Source: Clostridia bacterium (GTDB lineage: Bacteria; Bacillota; Clostridia; Christensenellales; Aristaeellaceae). From it: a stretch of 33,106 nt of DNA. The notes below the pieces were generated by a model. It saw only the letters and a list, made by a program, of their open reading frames with translations. It searched no databases and was not told where the DNA came from. This document shows positions 7,368-16,245 of this stretch, piece after piece. Positions within the stretch are counted from its first letter, which is position 1; each line of letters opens with the position of its first letter. The stretch covers positions 1-33,106 of the forward strand of contig JAFRHH010000076.1 in assembly GCA_017433405.1 (NCBI GenBank), read 5' to 3'. Position numbers and translations under genes: made by a program.

Positions 7368-9661
7368 AGCAGGGCCCTCTGAATCTTTCCGGAGACGGTC
7401 TTCGGAAGCTCCTCCCGGAAGACGACAATCCGCGGATACTTATAGGGCGCGGTATGCTGCTTGACATAATTCTGGATTTCCTTTTTCAGCGCCTCCGTGC
7501 CCTCCGTGCCCTTCGTCAGCACGATGCTGGCCTTGACCACCTGACCGCGCACCTCGTCCGGCGCGGCGCTGACGCCGCATTCCAGCACATAGGGGAGCTC
7601 CATGATCACGCTCTCGATCTCAAAGGGCCCGATCCGGTAGCCGCTGGATTTGATGACATCGTCCGCCCGGCCCACGTACCAGAAAAAGCCGTCCTCATCC
7701 TTCCAGGCCACGTCCCCGGTGTGATACCATCCGTCATGCATCACCTCGCGGGTCTTCTCCTCATCCCGATAGTATTCCCGGAACAGGCCCACCGGGATGC
7801 CTTCCGAAATATCCACGCAGATTTCTCCCGGCGTGCCGGGCGCGACCGGCTTTCCGTCCGGATCGAGCAGCTCCACCCGGTAGATCGGCGTGACCTTTCC
7901 CATGGAGCCCAGCTTGTGGGGCGCGCCGGCGAGATTGCCGATGATCATGGTACTCTCGCTCTGGCCGAAGCCCTCCATGACCTGCAGGCCCGTCTGCTTT
8001 TCAATCTGGCGGAAGACCTCCGGATTCAGCGCTTCGCCGGCGCTGGCGGCGTGGGTGACCGAGGACAGGTCGTATTTGCTCAGATCCTGCTTGATCAGCA
8101 TCCGGTACATCGTGGGCGGCGCGCAGAAGGTCGTAATATGGTAGCGGGCGAACAGCGGCAGAATGTCCGCCGCGTCAAAGCGGTCGAAATCGTAGACGAA
8201 GATCGCCGCCTCGCACAGCCACTGGCCGTAGATTTTCCCCCAGCCGGCCTTGGCCCAGCCGGTATCGGAAATCGTCAGATGCAGCCCGTTGGGATTGACG
8301 CAGTGCCAGTATTTCGCTGTATGCAGATGGCCCAGGGGATGCTTGAAGGTATGCGCCGCGATCTTCGGGTACCCCGTGGTGCCGGAGGTGAAATACATCA
8401 GCATCAGGTCATCGCCGCAGGCCGTGTCCTCCGTGCGGCTGAAATGCGTGGAATACATCAGGTATTCCTCGTCAAAGTTATGCCAGCCCAGCCGGTTTCC
8501 GCCCACGATCAGCTTCAGCTCCAGGCTGGGCGCGTCCTTCGCCGCCTTTTCCGCCTGGCGGGCCGTGTCCCCGTCGGCGGTGCAGAGAATCGCCTTCACC
8601 CCCGCGGCGTTGAAGCGGTATTCGAAATCGTGCTCCTGCAGCTGGCTGGTCGCCGGAATCGCGATGGCCCCGATCTTTTCCAGGCCCAAAATCGCAAACC
8701 AGAACTGATAATGCCGCCTGAGCACCAGCATCACCCGGTCGCCCTTCCTGATCCCCAGGGCCCGGAAATAATTGGCGCAGCGGTTGGACGCCCGCTGGAT
8801 GTCCCGGAAGGTAAAGCGGCGCTCCGTCTTATTCCGGTCCAGATGGAGCATCGCCAGCTTGTTCGGAACCTCCTGGGCGATCGCGTCCATCACGTCGAAG
8901 GCAAAGTTGAATTTCTCCGTATTTTTGAAGGTGATCTTCACCGGCGTACCGTTCTCGTCCTTTTCCACGTCCGCGAAGCGGTGCCACACGCGGGTCCGGC
9001 CGTTCTCCGCCGGGAATTCCTCCAGCTGGGGCCCGGGCAGAATCTTCTCCGGCGTCAGCTCCGGAATCGGCGCCCCGGTCGGGTTCAGCACGATGGCGTA
9101 GAACAGGCAGTCCTTGCCGCCGACGGCGATCATCCCATGGGGCGTTCCGCTGTCGTAATAGATCGAGTCCCCGGGGTTCAGCACGCTCGTATGCTCCCCG
9201 ACCTGGACCTTCAGCTGGCCCTCGATCACGATATCGCATTCCTGGCCCTCGTGGGTCGTCAGCTTGATGTCCTCCTTCTCCGCCTCCGCGTTGTATTCCG
9301 CGTGCACATACAGCGGCTCCGCGATCCGGTTTCGGAAAGAAGAGGCCATATTATAATAGACCATATCATGGGCTTCCTCGATCCGCTGGCCCTCTCCCCG
9401 CCGGGTCACGGTAAAGGAATTCAGGTTCGGGCTGGAGCCCTCGATAATATCCCCGACATCCACCCCGAACGCCAGCGCGCAGCGATAGAGAAAGGCAAAG
9501 TTCAGATCGGACCGGCCCATCTCGCAGTCGATGTATTCCTGCTCCGTAACGCCGGTTTTGCTGGCCATTTCCGCGATCGTAAAGCCCTCGATCTCCCGGA
9601 GCTCGCGGATCCGGTGCGCCATCTCCTGAATCTTGTAGTTCAGCCCTGTCATCTGTGCCAT
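7364..9661 (-). CDS. HTH-cupin-acyl-CoA synthetase fusion (AMP-forming)
   Basis: The 765-residue product joins three domains. An XRE-type helix-turn-helix covers about residues 13-72. A cupin follows at about 115-195, with PHG at 174-176. An AMP-forming acyl-CoA synthetase runs from about 245 to the end. The synthetase is intact: P-loop YFTSGTTGYPK (423-433), GFGQSEST (564-571), YHTGD with D650, and the adenylation lysine K759 in LPKTVSGKI. The segment TGWAKAGWGKIYGQW resembles medium-chain (ACSM/MACS) synthetases, so the acid is probably short- or medium-chain, possibly branched. The start ATG has GGGGGA upstream. A T-box riboswitch and promoter precede it and a NUDIX gene overlaps its end. 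HTH-cupin units usually regulate transcription, so the protein may sense its own ligand. Confidence 0.9.
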   Translation of the reverse strand: MAQMTGLNYKIQEMAHRIRELREIEGFTIAEMASKTGVTEQEYIDCEMGRSDLNFAFLYRCALAFGVDVGDIIEGSSPNLNSFTVTRRGEGQRIEEAHDMVYYNMASSFRNRIAEPLYVHAEYNAEAEKEDIKLTTHEGQECDIVIEGQLKVQVGEHTSVLNPGDSIYYDSGTPHGMIAVGGKDCLFYAIVLNPTGAPIPELTPEKILPGPQLEEFPAENGRTRVWHRFADVEKDENGTPVKITFKNTEKFNFAFDVMDAIAQEVPNKLAMLHLDRNKTERRFTFRDIQRASNRCANYFRALGIRKGDRVMLVLRRHYQFWFAILGLEKIGAIAIPATSQLQEHDFEYRFNAAGVKAILCTADGDTARQAEKAAKDAPSLELKLIVGGNRLGWHNFDEEYLMYSTHFSRTEDTACGDDLMLMYFTSGTTGYPKIAAHTFKHPLGHLHTAKYWHCVNPNGLHLTISDTGWAKAGWGKIYGQWLCEAAIFVYDFDRFDAADILPLFARYHITTFCAPPTMYRMLIKQDLSKYDLSSVTHAASAGEALNPEVFRQIEKQTGLQVMEGFGQSESTMIIGNLAGAPHKLGSMGKVTPIYRVELLDPDGKPVAPGTPGEICVDISEGIPVGLFREYYRDEEKTREVMHDGWYHTGDVAWKDEDGFFWYVGRADDVIKSSGYRIGPFEIESVIMELPYVLECGVSAAPDEVRGQVVKASIVLTKGTEGTEALKKEIQNYVKQHTAPYKYPRIVVFREELPKTVSGKIQRALL

Positions 9662-9703
9662 TACTCAGTCCCCCGTTCAACAGAATCGCCCATCCAGCAT
9701 GTC

Positions 9704-9970
9704 AAAAAAAGCCCGTCTCAAAGCACTTTGAGACGAGCATGCATCACACCCGCGGTACCACTCAAATTGCGGCAAAGCCGCCCCTTCAGGCTCACGTTTC
9801 CGGAAGCCCTGTGCCTTAACGCAGCCATCACGGGGAGGTTCTACTCGCGCCTTCGCTTTCTTCCTCCCGGCTCCGGAGTCACAGACAGCAGGCTCTTCCC
9901 GCGGCTCGCACCGGCCGCCGCGTCTCTGGTTCGCCGAAACCCGCCGCACTCTCCATCGCAGCTATTGCCG
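9704..9970 (-). promoter_or_regulatory. T-box riboswitch leader (specifier probably GUG, Val)
   Basis: Read on the minus strand, all T-box parts are present. Stem I has a base helix GGAG/CTCC and an upper helix CGGCGGG/CCTGCTG (9940-9946 with 9886-9892). Its AGAGACG segment and distal loop GGTGCGA match the conserved tRNA-elbow binding elements. The antiterminator carries TGGTACCGCGG (9747-9763). The terminator is CGTCTCAAAG-tg-CTTTGAGACG plus seven T residues (9704-9738). Between the stem I helices the 3' side is TCTGTGA. By the usual layout of codon, then A, then helix, the specifier is GTG (9880-9882), giving Val. CTG (Leu) is one register away. The T after TGG matches a tRNA with A73, which fits Val or Leu and not Ser or Cys. 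It controls the acyl-CoA synthetase gene downstream. Confidence 0.95.
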
Positions 9971-9972
9971 CG

Positions 9973-10001
9973 ATTTTACCGCTTTCTCCCTGTCCTGTCA
10001 A
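9973..10001 (-). promoter_or_regulatory. Promoter of the T-box transcript
   Basis: TTGACA (9996-10001) and TAAAAT (9973-9978) on the minus strand are separated by 17 bases. Transcription would begin at about 9966, at the base of T-box stem I. The acyl-CoA synthetase unit is therefore independent of the sugar cluster upstream. Confidence 0.85.
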
Positions 10002-10028
10002 CTCCCCGGCCAGTTTTTTTACGGTTTT

Positions 10029-11534
10029 TTACAGCCAGAAGGGTTCCAGGGGCAGGCCATTTTTCCCGAAAAGGTTCACCCCGTCGGAATAATCCGTCCA
10101 GGCATAGCGAACAGACGCGGGATGCTCCACCGCCCGGCTCCAGACGCGCAGCTCCTTTCCGGAAACCGCCGCGTCCGCGGGACGGAAGGCCCCGTCCTCC
10201 CCCGCGATCTCCAGCAGGCGCGGAGCGTGGCCGTCCCGGGCGAAAACTTCGTCGGAAAGATGCACCGTGATCGTATTTCCGCTGACCTCCCGGCCGCAGG
10301 CCCGCGGCGAAACCTCGCCGCCGCCGTAGAGCATTTCCGACGCCAGGGCGAAGAGCCGCTCCCCGACCGGGCGCTTGGCCGTCGGATGGATATTGCCGTA
10401 TTCCCCCTGATCCAGCAGGCAGACCATGCCCGTATTCCGCGCCGCGTCCCGGGCCGCCGCCTGGGCGAGCCTCAGCGCCGGCCAGCGGAAGGAATCCTCC
10501 GCTCCCTCGTCCAGCCACATCGGCAGCTGGACAAAGAGGAAGGGCAGCGCCGCATCCCGGAAAAGGGCCCGCCAGCGGCGGATCAGCAGCAGCATCAGCT
10601 CGTCATACCGATCCGTCTTGTCCGCGTCCTCCTCCCCCTGATAGTACAGAATCCCGGTCAGGGCCAGGGGAACGGCTTCCGCCAGCATGGTCTCCGCCAG
10701 GCCGCCCGGCCGGAAGGGCGAGCCGGGCCCCGCCGGCGGATTCCAGGGGCAGAGGCCGCAGGCGTCCTGGATCTCCTTCCAGGGGGCTCCGGGATGCGCC
10801 TTCCGGTAGCGGTCCACCTTCCCGTTCCATTCGTCCATGGCGTCGTTGAAGGCCTTTTCCTCCTTCAGATAGGCGCTCATGGTCTTGCTTCCCGTCCGCG
10901 CGGCGTAATCCTCCAGATAGCGGGTTCCCTCGCCCAGGGTTCTCAGGGTCGCCTCGTCCAGCCAGCAGGTGATGGAGGTTCCGCCCCAGTAACAGTCCAC
11001 GATGCCCACCGGGAGATCCGGGAACGCCTCCCGCAGGCGGCGGGCAAAGAAATAGGCGACCGCGCTGTTCTCCCCGCCCTTTCCGGGCAGCACCGCCTGC
11101 CAGCGGGCCTCCCGCATGGCCTGCCGCTGCTCGGGACCCGAAACGGCCTTCTTCGGAATATTGAAAAAGCGAAGCAGCGGATCACAGTGATTCCCGATCA
11201 GCCCGGGGCCCTCGTCCGCGCCGCTGAGGGGCAGCTCCATATTGCTCTGGCCCCCCGCCAGGAACACCTCGCCGATCGCCACATCCGAAGCTTCCGCCGT
11301 CCGGTCGCCGCAGGAAACCGACAGGCTGCAGCCCGTCCGCGCCTCCTGGGGCGGCAGGCAGACCAGAAAGCGCCCGTCCCGGCTTCCGGCCTCCCCCTCC
11401 GCCAGCAGATATCCCTTTTCGTCCGTCAGCCGGACCCGCACCCGGGCGCCCGTCGGGGCCTCCCCGAAAATCCTGATTTCCTTGCGCCGGCACAGCACCG
11501 CGCCGTCCGTAAACAGGGATGATGGCTGAAACAT
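10029..11534 (-). CDS. SGNH/SASA-type carbohydrate acetylesterase
   Basis: The product belongs to the sialate O-acetylesterase (SASA/DUF303) family of SGNH hydrolases, which remove acetyl groups from sugars. The nucleophile is S97 in AGGQSNMELP, the middle block is YYQGEEDA, and the catalytic Asp/His part is IHPTAKRPVGERL. No signal peptide is seen, so it acts in the cytoplasm. At 501 residues it has family length. The start has GGGAGG upstream, 36 bases after the GH130_1 gene. Because it sits with two mannoside phosphorylases and an epimerase, a role in deacetylating imported manno-oligosaccharides is more likely than sialate. That is an inference from context, as gut mannan loci often pair such esterases with GH130 enzymes. 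Confidence 0.82.
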   Translation of the reverse strand: MFQPSSLFTDGAVLCRRKEIRIFGEAPTGARVRVRLTDEKGYLLAEGEAGSRDGRFLVCLPPQEARTGCSLSVSCGDRTAEASDVAIGEVFLAGGQSNMELPLSGADEGPGLIGNHCDPLLRFFNIPKKAVSGPEQRQAMREARWQAVLPGKGGENSAVAYFFARRLREAFPDLPVGIVDCYWGGTSITCWLDEATLRTLGEGTRYLEDYAARTGSKTMSAYLKEEKAFNDAMDEWNGKVDRYRKAHPGAPWKEIQDACGLCPWNPPAGPGSPFRPGGLAETMLAEAVPLALTGILYYQGEEDADKTDRYDELMLLLIRRWRALFRDAALPFLFVQLPMWLDEGAEDSFRWPALRLAQAAARDAARNTGMVCLLDQGEYGNIHPTAKRPVGERLFALASEMLYGGGEVSPRACGREVSGNTITVHLSDEVFARDGHAPRLLEIAGEDGAFRPADAAVSGKELRVWSRAVEHPASVRYAWTDYSDGVNLFGKNGLPLEPFWL

Positions 11535-11570
11535 GTTTTTCCTCCCGGCCCCGTCCCGCCGTCTTCCGGC

Positions 11571-12749
11571 TCAGGCCTTCCTTCCCAGGTATTCCAGGTT
11601 CCTGCGGATCAGCTCAGCCCGCTGGCGGACGCAGTCCGGGCTGCGCAGCGGATCCTCCGGCGTGTTGAAGACGAAGTCCTGAAGGCGCCCGATATCCGTC
11701 TCCGCCACATGCATCCGCGTATCGGAGGAGGCGTAATACAGATAGACCTTTCCGTCGTCGTCCACGATGGCGCCGTTGGTGAACACCACGTTGCTCACAT
11801 CCCCGATCCGCTCCCGCCCCAGCGGGCCCAGCAGCATGCCGGAGGGCTCGGCGATCACCTTCGCGGGATCCTTCAGATCCGTCGCGAAGGCGTAGAGCAC
11901 ATAGCGCAGGCCGGCCGCCGTGTTCCGGACCCCGTGGGCCAGATGAATCCAGCCCCGGTCCGTCCGGATTGGCACCGCGCCGGCGCCGTTCTTGGCCTCC
12001 GTCACCGTGTGATACTTCCGCCGGCTCAGGATTCTTTCCTCGTCCACCACCGGATGGGTGATATCCTCACAGAGGCCGAAGCCGATGCCGCCCCCGGAGC
12101 CGGTATCGATGAAATCGTCCATCGGCCGGGTATAGAAGGCATACTTTCCGTCCACAAACTCCGGGTGCAGCACGACGTTCCGCTGCTGGGGGGACCGCAG
12201 GGTCGTCAGGTTCGGAAGCCGCTCCCAGGTCTCCAGATCCTTCGTCCGGACGATGCCCGCCGCCGCGACCGCCGCGGACAGATCCGGATTGCTCTCATCC
12301 TTGCTCTCGGAGCAGAACACCCCGTAGATCCAGCCGTCCTCGTGCCGCGTCAGGCGCATGTCGTATACATTCGTTTCCCGCTTTTCCGTATCCGGCAGGA
12401 TGACGGGAACATCCCGGAAGCGGAACCCCTCCGTCGGCCGGTCGCTCTCCGCCACGGCAAAGAAGCTCTTCCGGTCCATTCCCTCCACCCGGACCACGAG
12501 GCAGTATTTGTTCCCGACCTTCAGGGCCCCGCTGTTCAGCGTCGCGTTCACGCCGAGGCGCTGCATCATGAAGGGATTCGTCTCCGGATTGGCATCGTAC
12601 ATCCAGAAGGGCGGGATATGCTCCCGGGTCAGCACGGGATTCCGGTAGCGCAGAAAGAGCCCGTTGTAAAAATGCTCATCCGCCGGATTCGGGCGGGCCA
12701 GCAGCCGCTCATAGGCTTCCATCAGGGAAGCAAAGCTTTTCACGATCAT
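11571..12749 (-). CDS. GH130_1 4-O-beta-D-mannosyl-D-glucose phosphorylase
   Basis: The enzyme phosphorolyses beta-mannosyl-1,4-glucose to alpha-mannose 1-phosphate and glucose. The start MIVKSF is chosen because GGAG lies eight bases upstream; an ATG two codons earlier is too close. The reading frame stays open further upstream, but that part overlaps GH130_2 and is not protein-like. The sequence closely follows the mannosylglucose phosphorylase group: NPVL near 40, [36 protein letters not shown] with the predicted catalytic acid D130, [30 protein letters not shown] and [12 protein letters not shown]. At 392 residues it fits. GH130_2 ends 19 bases upstream. Confidence 0.92.
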   Translation of the reverse strand: MIVKSFASLMEAYERLLARPNPADEHFYNGLFLRYRNPVLTREHIPPFWMYDANPETNPFMMQRLGVNATLNSGALKVGNKYCLVVRVEGMDRKSFFAVAESDRPTEGFRFRDVPVILPDTEKRETNVYDMRLTRHEDGWIYGVFCSESKDESNPDLSAAVAAAGIVRTKDLETWERLPNLTTLRSPQQRNVVLHPEFVDGKYAFYTRPMDDFIDTGSGGGIGFGLCEDITHPVVDEERILSRRKYHTVTEAKNGAGAVPIRTDRGWIHLAHGVRNTAAGLRYVLYAFATDLKDPAKVIAEPSGMLLGPLGRERIGDVSNVVFTNGAIVDDDGKVYLYYASSDTRMHVAETDIGRLQDFVFNTPEDPLRSPDCVRQRAELIRRNLEYLGRKA

Positions 12750-12768
12750 CGTCATCTCTCCGTATTCC

Positions 12769-13797
12769 TCAGTAATTCTGAACCGCCTCATTGTCCCCGT
12801 CGTGCAGCACGCTGTGGGCCTTGATATAGGAAACCACCCCGTCCACCGTCGTGAAGGCCAGGCCCACGTTGGTGTCCGCCGCTCCGTAATAGATCGCGAT
12901 CCGCCCGGTATCCCCGTCCTGGAGCGTGGCGCAGGGGAAGACCACGTTCGGCACAAAGCCGGTCGTTTCATAGTCCTCCTCCGGCGTCAGCAGATGGTTT
13001 TCGCAGCGGTACAGCACCCGGCTGGGCTCATCGATATCCAGAATCGCCCCGCCCATGGAATATACGAACCCGTTGCAGGTGGTGGACACGCCGTGATAGA
13101 AGAGCAGCCAGCCCTCGCTGGTTTCAATCGGCGCCGCGCCGGCCCCGATCTTCACGCCCTGCCACCATTCCCCGCCGCTGCCCATCACATGGCGATGCTT
13201 TCCCCAGAAGGTCATATCCGGGCTTTCGCTGATGAAGATATCCCCGAAGGGGGTATGGCCGCTGTCGGAGGGCCGGGACAGGAGGCGGTAGGTTCCCCCG
13301 ATCTTCCGGGGAAACAGCACCGCATTGCGGTTAAAGGGGATAAAGGGATTTTCCAGCCGCGTGAAGGTTTTAAAGTCCTTCGTCTTCGCCATGCCGATGG
13401 ACGCGCCGTAAAAATCGCCGCACCAGATGATATAGTAGGTATCCTCCACCTTCACCAGCCGGGGATCGTAGGCATAGCGGGGCATTTTCGGCTTCCCGGC
13501 CTCATCCGTAAAGGGCACCTTCTCCGCCTCCACCTCCCAGCGGATGCCGTCCTTCGAATGGCCCAGATAGACATAGGGAACGCCGTTGACCTGCTCCCCC
13601 CGCAGCACCGCGATGAATTCGCCCTGCCACGGAACCACGGCGCTGTTAAAAATCCGCGCGATTTTCGGCGTCGGGTTCCGGCCCATGACCGGGTTGTTCC
13701 GATAACGCCAGACGGGGCTTTCCGTCTTCAGATCCGCAGGCCGCTCCTGCCAGGGAATATTCGCAAGCGCCGGGGCGCCGATCAGCTTCACACTCAT
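12769..13797 (-). CDS. GH130_2-type beta-1,4-mannooligosaccharide phosphorylase
   Basis: GH130_2 enzymes remove mannose from the non-reducing end of beta-1,4-manno-oligosaccharides (or from mannosyl-N-acetylglucosamine) by phosphorolysis, giving mannose 1-phosphate. The 342-residue product has the five-bladed propeller marks of the family: [27 protein letters not shown] with the predicted catalytic acid D111, [50 protein letters not shown] and [16 protein letters not shown]. The start has GGAGGAG upstream. It lies 102 bases after the LacI-type gene and 19 bases before the GH130_1 gene. Which of the two GH130_2 substrates it uses is not readable; the epimerase nearby favours mannan. Confidence 0.88.
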   Translation of the reverse strand: MSVKLIGAPALANIPWQERPADLKTESPVWRYRNNPVMGRNPTPKIARIFNSAVVPWQGEFIAVLRGEQVNGVPYVYLGHSKDGIRWEVEAEKVPFTDEAGKPKMPRYAYDPRLVKVEDTYYIIWCGDFYGASIGMAKTKDFKTFTRLENPFIPFNRNAVLFPRKIGGTYRLLSRPSDSGHTPFGDIFISESPDMTFWGKHRHVMGSGGEWWQGVKIGAGAAPIETSEGWLLFYHGVSTTCNGFVYSMGGAILDIDEPSRVLYRCENHLLTPEEDYETTGFVPNVVFPCATLQDGDTGRIAIYYGAADTNVGLAFTTVDGVVSYIKAHSVLHDGDNEAVQNY

Positions 13798-13899
13798 GGT
13801 TTTTCTCCTCCGTTTTTTCTGTTTCTGTCCGGTTTTCCTTGATTTTTGATTGGCCTGTTTCCTTTGCCGTACCGTTTTGATCCGGTCCGACCCCTGCCG

Positions 13900-14913
13900 T
13901 TATCCGTTCTCCGCCAGCGGCCGCTCCGATTCCCGGTACACCGGCTGGCCCCCGACCACCGTCCGCCCGAAGGGCCGCTGAACCCCCGCGCAGCGCTCCA
14001 CGATGGTCTTGACCGCCAGCTCCACCATCCCCGCCGTATTCACCCGGAAGGTGCTCAGCGGGGGATCCACTTCCATTCCTCCCGTAAAGTCATCAAAGCC
14101 CGTCACGGAAATATCCTCCGGCACCCGGAGGCCCCGCCGCTTCACCTCCTCGATCAGGTAGCGGGCCGCCAGGTCACAGTTGCAGACGAAGGCCGTCGGC
14201 AGCTCCGGGGGCAGCTCCGGAGGCATCATCTCCCCGTTTTCACGGCGGTCCTTCAGCACCCAGTCCTCCCGGACCGCCAGGTTATTGACCAGCATCGCCC
14301 GGTAGTAGCCCAGGAACCGGTCCATAATGCTGCCCGTCGCCCGCCGGTCTCCGACAAAGCCGATCCGGGTATGTCCGTTCCGGATCAGATGGCTGGTCAG
14401 GCGGTAGGCGCCATAGGTATTGTCGCCCACCACGCAGTCCGCGTGCCCCTGCTCGTCATAAAAATCCAGAAACACCGCGGGGGTCCCGGACTGCCCCAGC
14501 ATCCGGTAGTAGGGCTTGACGGGCTCCCCCAGCATGATCAGCCCCTGCGCCCGGTCCGTCCGGATCAGGTTGGGCAGCGTCAGCGCCGCTTCCTCCCGGG
14601 GGCCGAGAATCTCCAGCAGACCGAAATGCCCGTGCTCCGACAGCTTCAGAATCAGCTGCTTATACAGCGCTGAATAAAAGGAATCCTCCTGGAAATACCG
14701 CTCCGGAATCAGGATCCCGATATCCAGATGTTCCAGGGAGCGCACCGGCGTTCTGCCCGCGTACTGATATCCCATCTCCTCCGCCTTTCGGAGGATCCGG
14801 CTCCGAAGCCGGTCGCTCATGCCCGGCTTCCCGGTAATCGCCTTGGAAACCGTGACCGCACTGGTTCCTACCGCTTTTGCGATATCCCGCATGGTTGGTT
14901 TCTTCACGCTCAT
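13900..14913 (-). CDS. LacI-family transcriptional regulator
   Basis: The 337-residue protein has the LacI helix-turn-helix and hinge at residues 5-60 (TMRDIAKAVGTSAVTVSKAITG), then a periplasmic-binding-protein-like sensor domain ending near FDDFTGGMEVDPPLSTFRVN. The start MSVKKP is chosen because GAGGAG lies upstream. A longer form would begin at a TTG without a site. It lies between the epimerase and the phosphorylases, 48 bases after the former, so it is co-transcribed with the genes it most likely controls. Candidate operators are the TTGTTAA repeats at the binding-protein and epimerase promoters. The effector is probably a mannoside or a mannose derivative, which is inferred. Confidence 0.92.
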   Translation of the reverse strand: MSVKKPTMRDIAKAVGTSAVTVSKAITGKPGMSDRLRSRILRKAEEMGYQYAGRTPVRSLEHLDIGILIPERYFQEDSFYSALYKQLILKLSEHGHFGLLEILGPREEAALTLPNLIRTDRAQGLIMLGEPVKPYYRMLGQSGTPAVFLDFYDEQGHADCVVGDNTYGAYRLTSHLIRNGHTRIGFVGDRRATGSIMDRFLGYYRAMLVNNLAVREDWVLKDRRENGEMMPPELPPELPTAFVCNCDLAARYLIEEVKRRGLRVPEDISVTGFDDFTGGMEVDPPLSTFRVNTAGMVELAVKTIVERCAGVQRPFGRTVVGGQPVYRESERPLAENG

Positions 14914-14961
14914 GTCCGTCTCCTCTGTGAACAGCAATTCACGTCTTCCCTTCCGCGGCCC

Positions 14962-16131
14962 TCAGAAGTCCGCAGGAAGCGGCGTCTCCAGCAGCCGCAG
15001 GCACATTCTGCCGTTATGATAGGGGCATTTCCACTCCTCCACCATGGGCTTTCCGACGGAGGTTCCGTCCTCCCGGATCTCGTTGAACCATTCCCCGCCC
15101 TCCCGCGGATCCACGATCACCCGGCGGACATAGTCCCACTGGGTTCGCAGCCTGCTCAGCCAGGCGGTTTCTCCGGTGCACTCCCACCCGAAGGCAAAGC
15201 CGAGCATGGCCTCCGCCTGCGGCCACCAGGCCCGGATCGTATTCAGCTCGCCGTTGACGATCTCGTAATGCAGCCCGTGATCCCCAAAGGCGCGCTCCGT
15301 CGCGCTCCGCAGAAGGCTGAGGCACATCGGCCGCCATTTTTCGGCATCCTCTTTTCCCGCCAGCGTGAGCGCCGCGTCCCAGAGCAGCCAGCTTCCCTCG
15401 ATATCATGACCGTAGCTCTGCATATCCAGCAGCGGGCGGAAGTCGTCGTCAAAGAAGACCTCCATCCGGGCTTTCTCCGGGTTATAGACCTGGCGCAGCG
15501 CCTGCTCCAGCCCCCGCAGCCCGGCGGAGCGGACCGATTCGTCCGGGCGGGCCCGCTCCAGCTCCGCGTAGGCCTCGATCACATGCAGCAGCGTATTCAT
15601 CGTCCGGGAGGCCATCACGCCGTTTTCGCTGAGCTTCTCGTTGCTTTCCGGCGTAAAATCCGCCTTCAGCGCCTCCAGATAGCCCTTTGCGTCCCGGCAT
15701 TTTTCTTCGATGACCCGGAACAGCGCCATGGCGGTTTTCAGCGCCTCTTCCCTGCCCGTCAGCCGGTAGTAGGCGGCCAGCCCGTAGATGGCAAAAGCCT
15801 GGCAGTAGGTATGCTTCGTTGTGTCCGCCGGCTTTCCGTCAAAGGTAACCGACCAGAACACGCCCCCGCTGACCGGATCCAGAAAGGAGCGCAGGAACGC
15901 GTAGGCCTGATCCGCGTACCGCTTCAGCGCCGGCTGCTCCAGCACGCGGGCGGCCGTCGAGAAGGTCCACAGGATCCGGCTGTTCAGGATGCATCCCTTG
16001 TCCGCCTCCCGCCGCAGGGTCAGATCCTCATCCATATAGCCGTAGAACCCGCCGTGCTCCCCGTCCGTCAGCTTTTCCCAGAAGGGCAGAATCTTGCGCT
16101 CCAGATGGGCGCGAATCTCTTCCGTAAACAT
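14962..16131 (-). CDS. Cellobiose 2-epimerase-like enzyme (AGE superfamily)
   Basis: The enzyme belongs to the N-acylglucosamine 2-epimerase fold. It resembles cellobiose 2-epimerases, which convert the reducing-end sugar of beta-1,4 disaccharides, such as mannobiose to mannosylglucose. Family residues are visible: GGFYGYMDED near 27-36, the catalytic-type histidines H183 (NTLLHVIEAY), H242 (YGHDIEGSWLL) and H372 (EWKCPYHNGRMCLRLLE), and WWPQAEAM. The (alpha/alpha)6 barrel length of 389 fits. The start MFTEEI is chosen because AAAGGAG lies upstream. Its product is the substrate of the GH130_1 enzyme downstream. It has its own promoter with repeated TTGTTAAC sites. Confidence 0.9.
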   Translation of the reverse strand: MFTEEIRAHLERKILPFWEKLTDGEHGGFYGYMDEDLTLRREADKGCILNSRILWTFSTAARVLEQPALKRYADQAYAFLRSFLDPVSGGVFWSVTFDGKPADTTKHTYCQAFAIYGLAAYYRLTGREEALKTAMALFRVIEEKCRDAKGYLEALKADFTPESNEKLSENGVMASRTMNTLLHVIEAYAELERARPDESVRSAGLRGLEQALRQVYNPEKARMEVFFDDDFRPLLDMQSYGHDIEGSWLLWDAALTLAGKEDAEKWRPMCLSLLRSATERAFGDHGLHYEIVNGELNTIRAWWPQAEAMLGFAFGWECTGETAWLSRLRTQWDYVRRVIVDPREGGEWFNEIREDGTSVGKPMVEEWKCPYHNGRMCLRLLETPLPADF

Positions 16132-16142
16132 CGCGTCTCCTT

Positions 16143-16162
16143 TTGTTAACCAGTTTGTTAAC
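16143..16162 (-). promoter_or_regulatory. Candidate repressor operator at the epimerase promoter
   Basis: Two copies of TTGTTAAC (plus strand 16143-16150 and 16155-16162) lie 12 bases apart, just downstream of the -10 and covering the expected transcription start. The same half-site occurs at the promoter of the sugar-binding protein gene. A LacI-family regulator is encoded in the same cluster. Confidence 0.5.
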
Positions 16163-16164
16163 TT

Positions 16165-16193
16165 ATTATCCCTGTGGTCCACGGTCTTGTCAA
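16165..16193 (-). promoter_or_regulatory. Promoter of the epimerase-LacI-phosphorylase-esterase unit
   Basis: TTGACA (16188-16193) and GATAAT (16165-16170) on the minus strand are 17 bases apart. This would allow the enzyme genes to be expressed separately from the transporter genes upstream. Confidence 0.78.
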
Positions 16194-16245
16194 CAGGCAA
16201 AGATTGCCCGAACCGAAGCCCGGCCGATCCGGGCAGACCCCGGGC

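Noticed and set aside
7454..10270. Plus-strand open frame of 938 codons
   Set aside because: It is a GC-driven shadow of the acyl-CoA synthetase gene and runs through the T-box leader and into the esterase gene. It has no recognisable motif.
12750..12971. N-terminal extension of the GH130_1 gene
   Set aside because: The open frame upstream overlaps the GH130_2 gene, is Trp/Arg/Pro-rich and unlike any GH130 protein. A good ribosome site supports the start at 12749.
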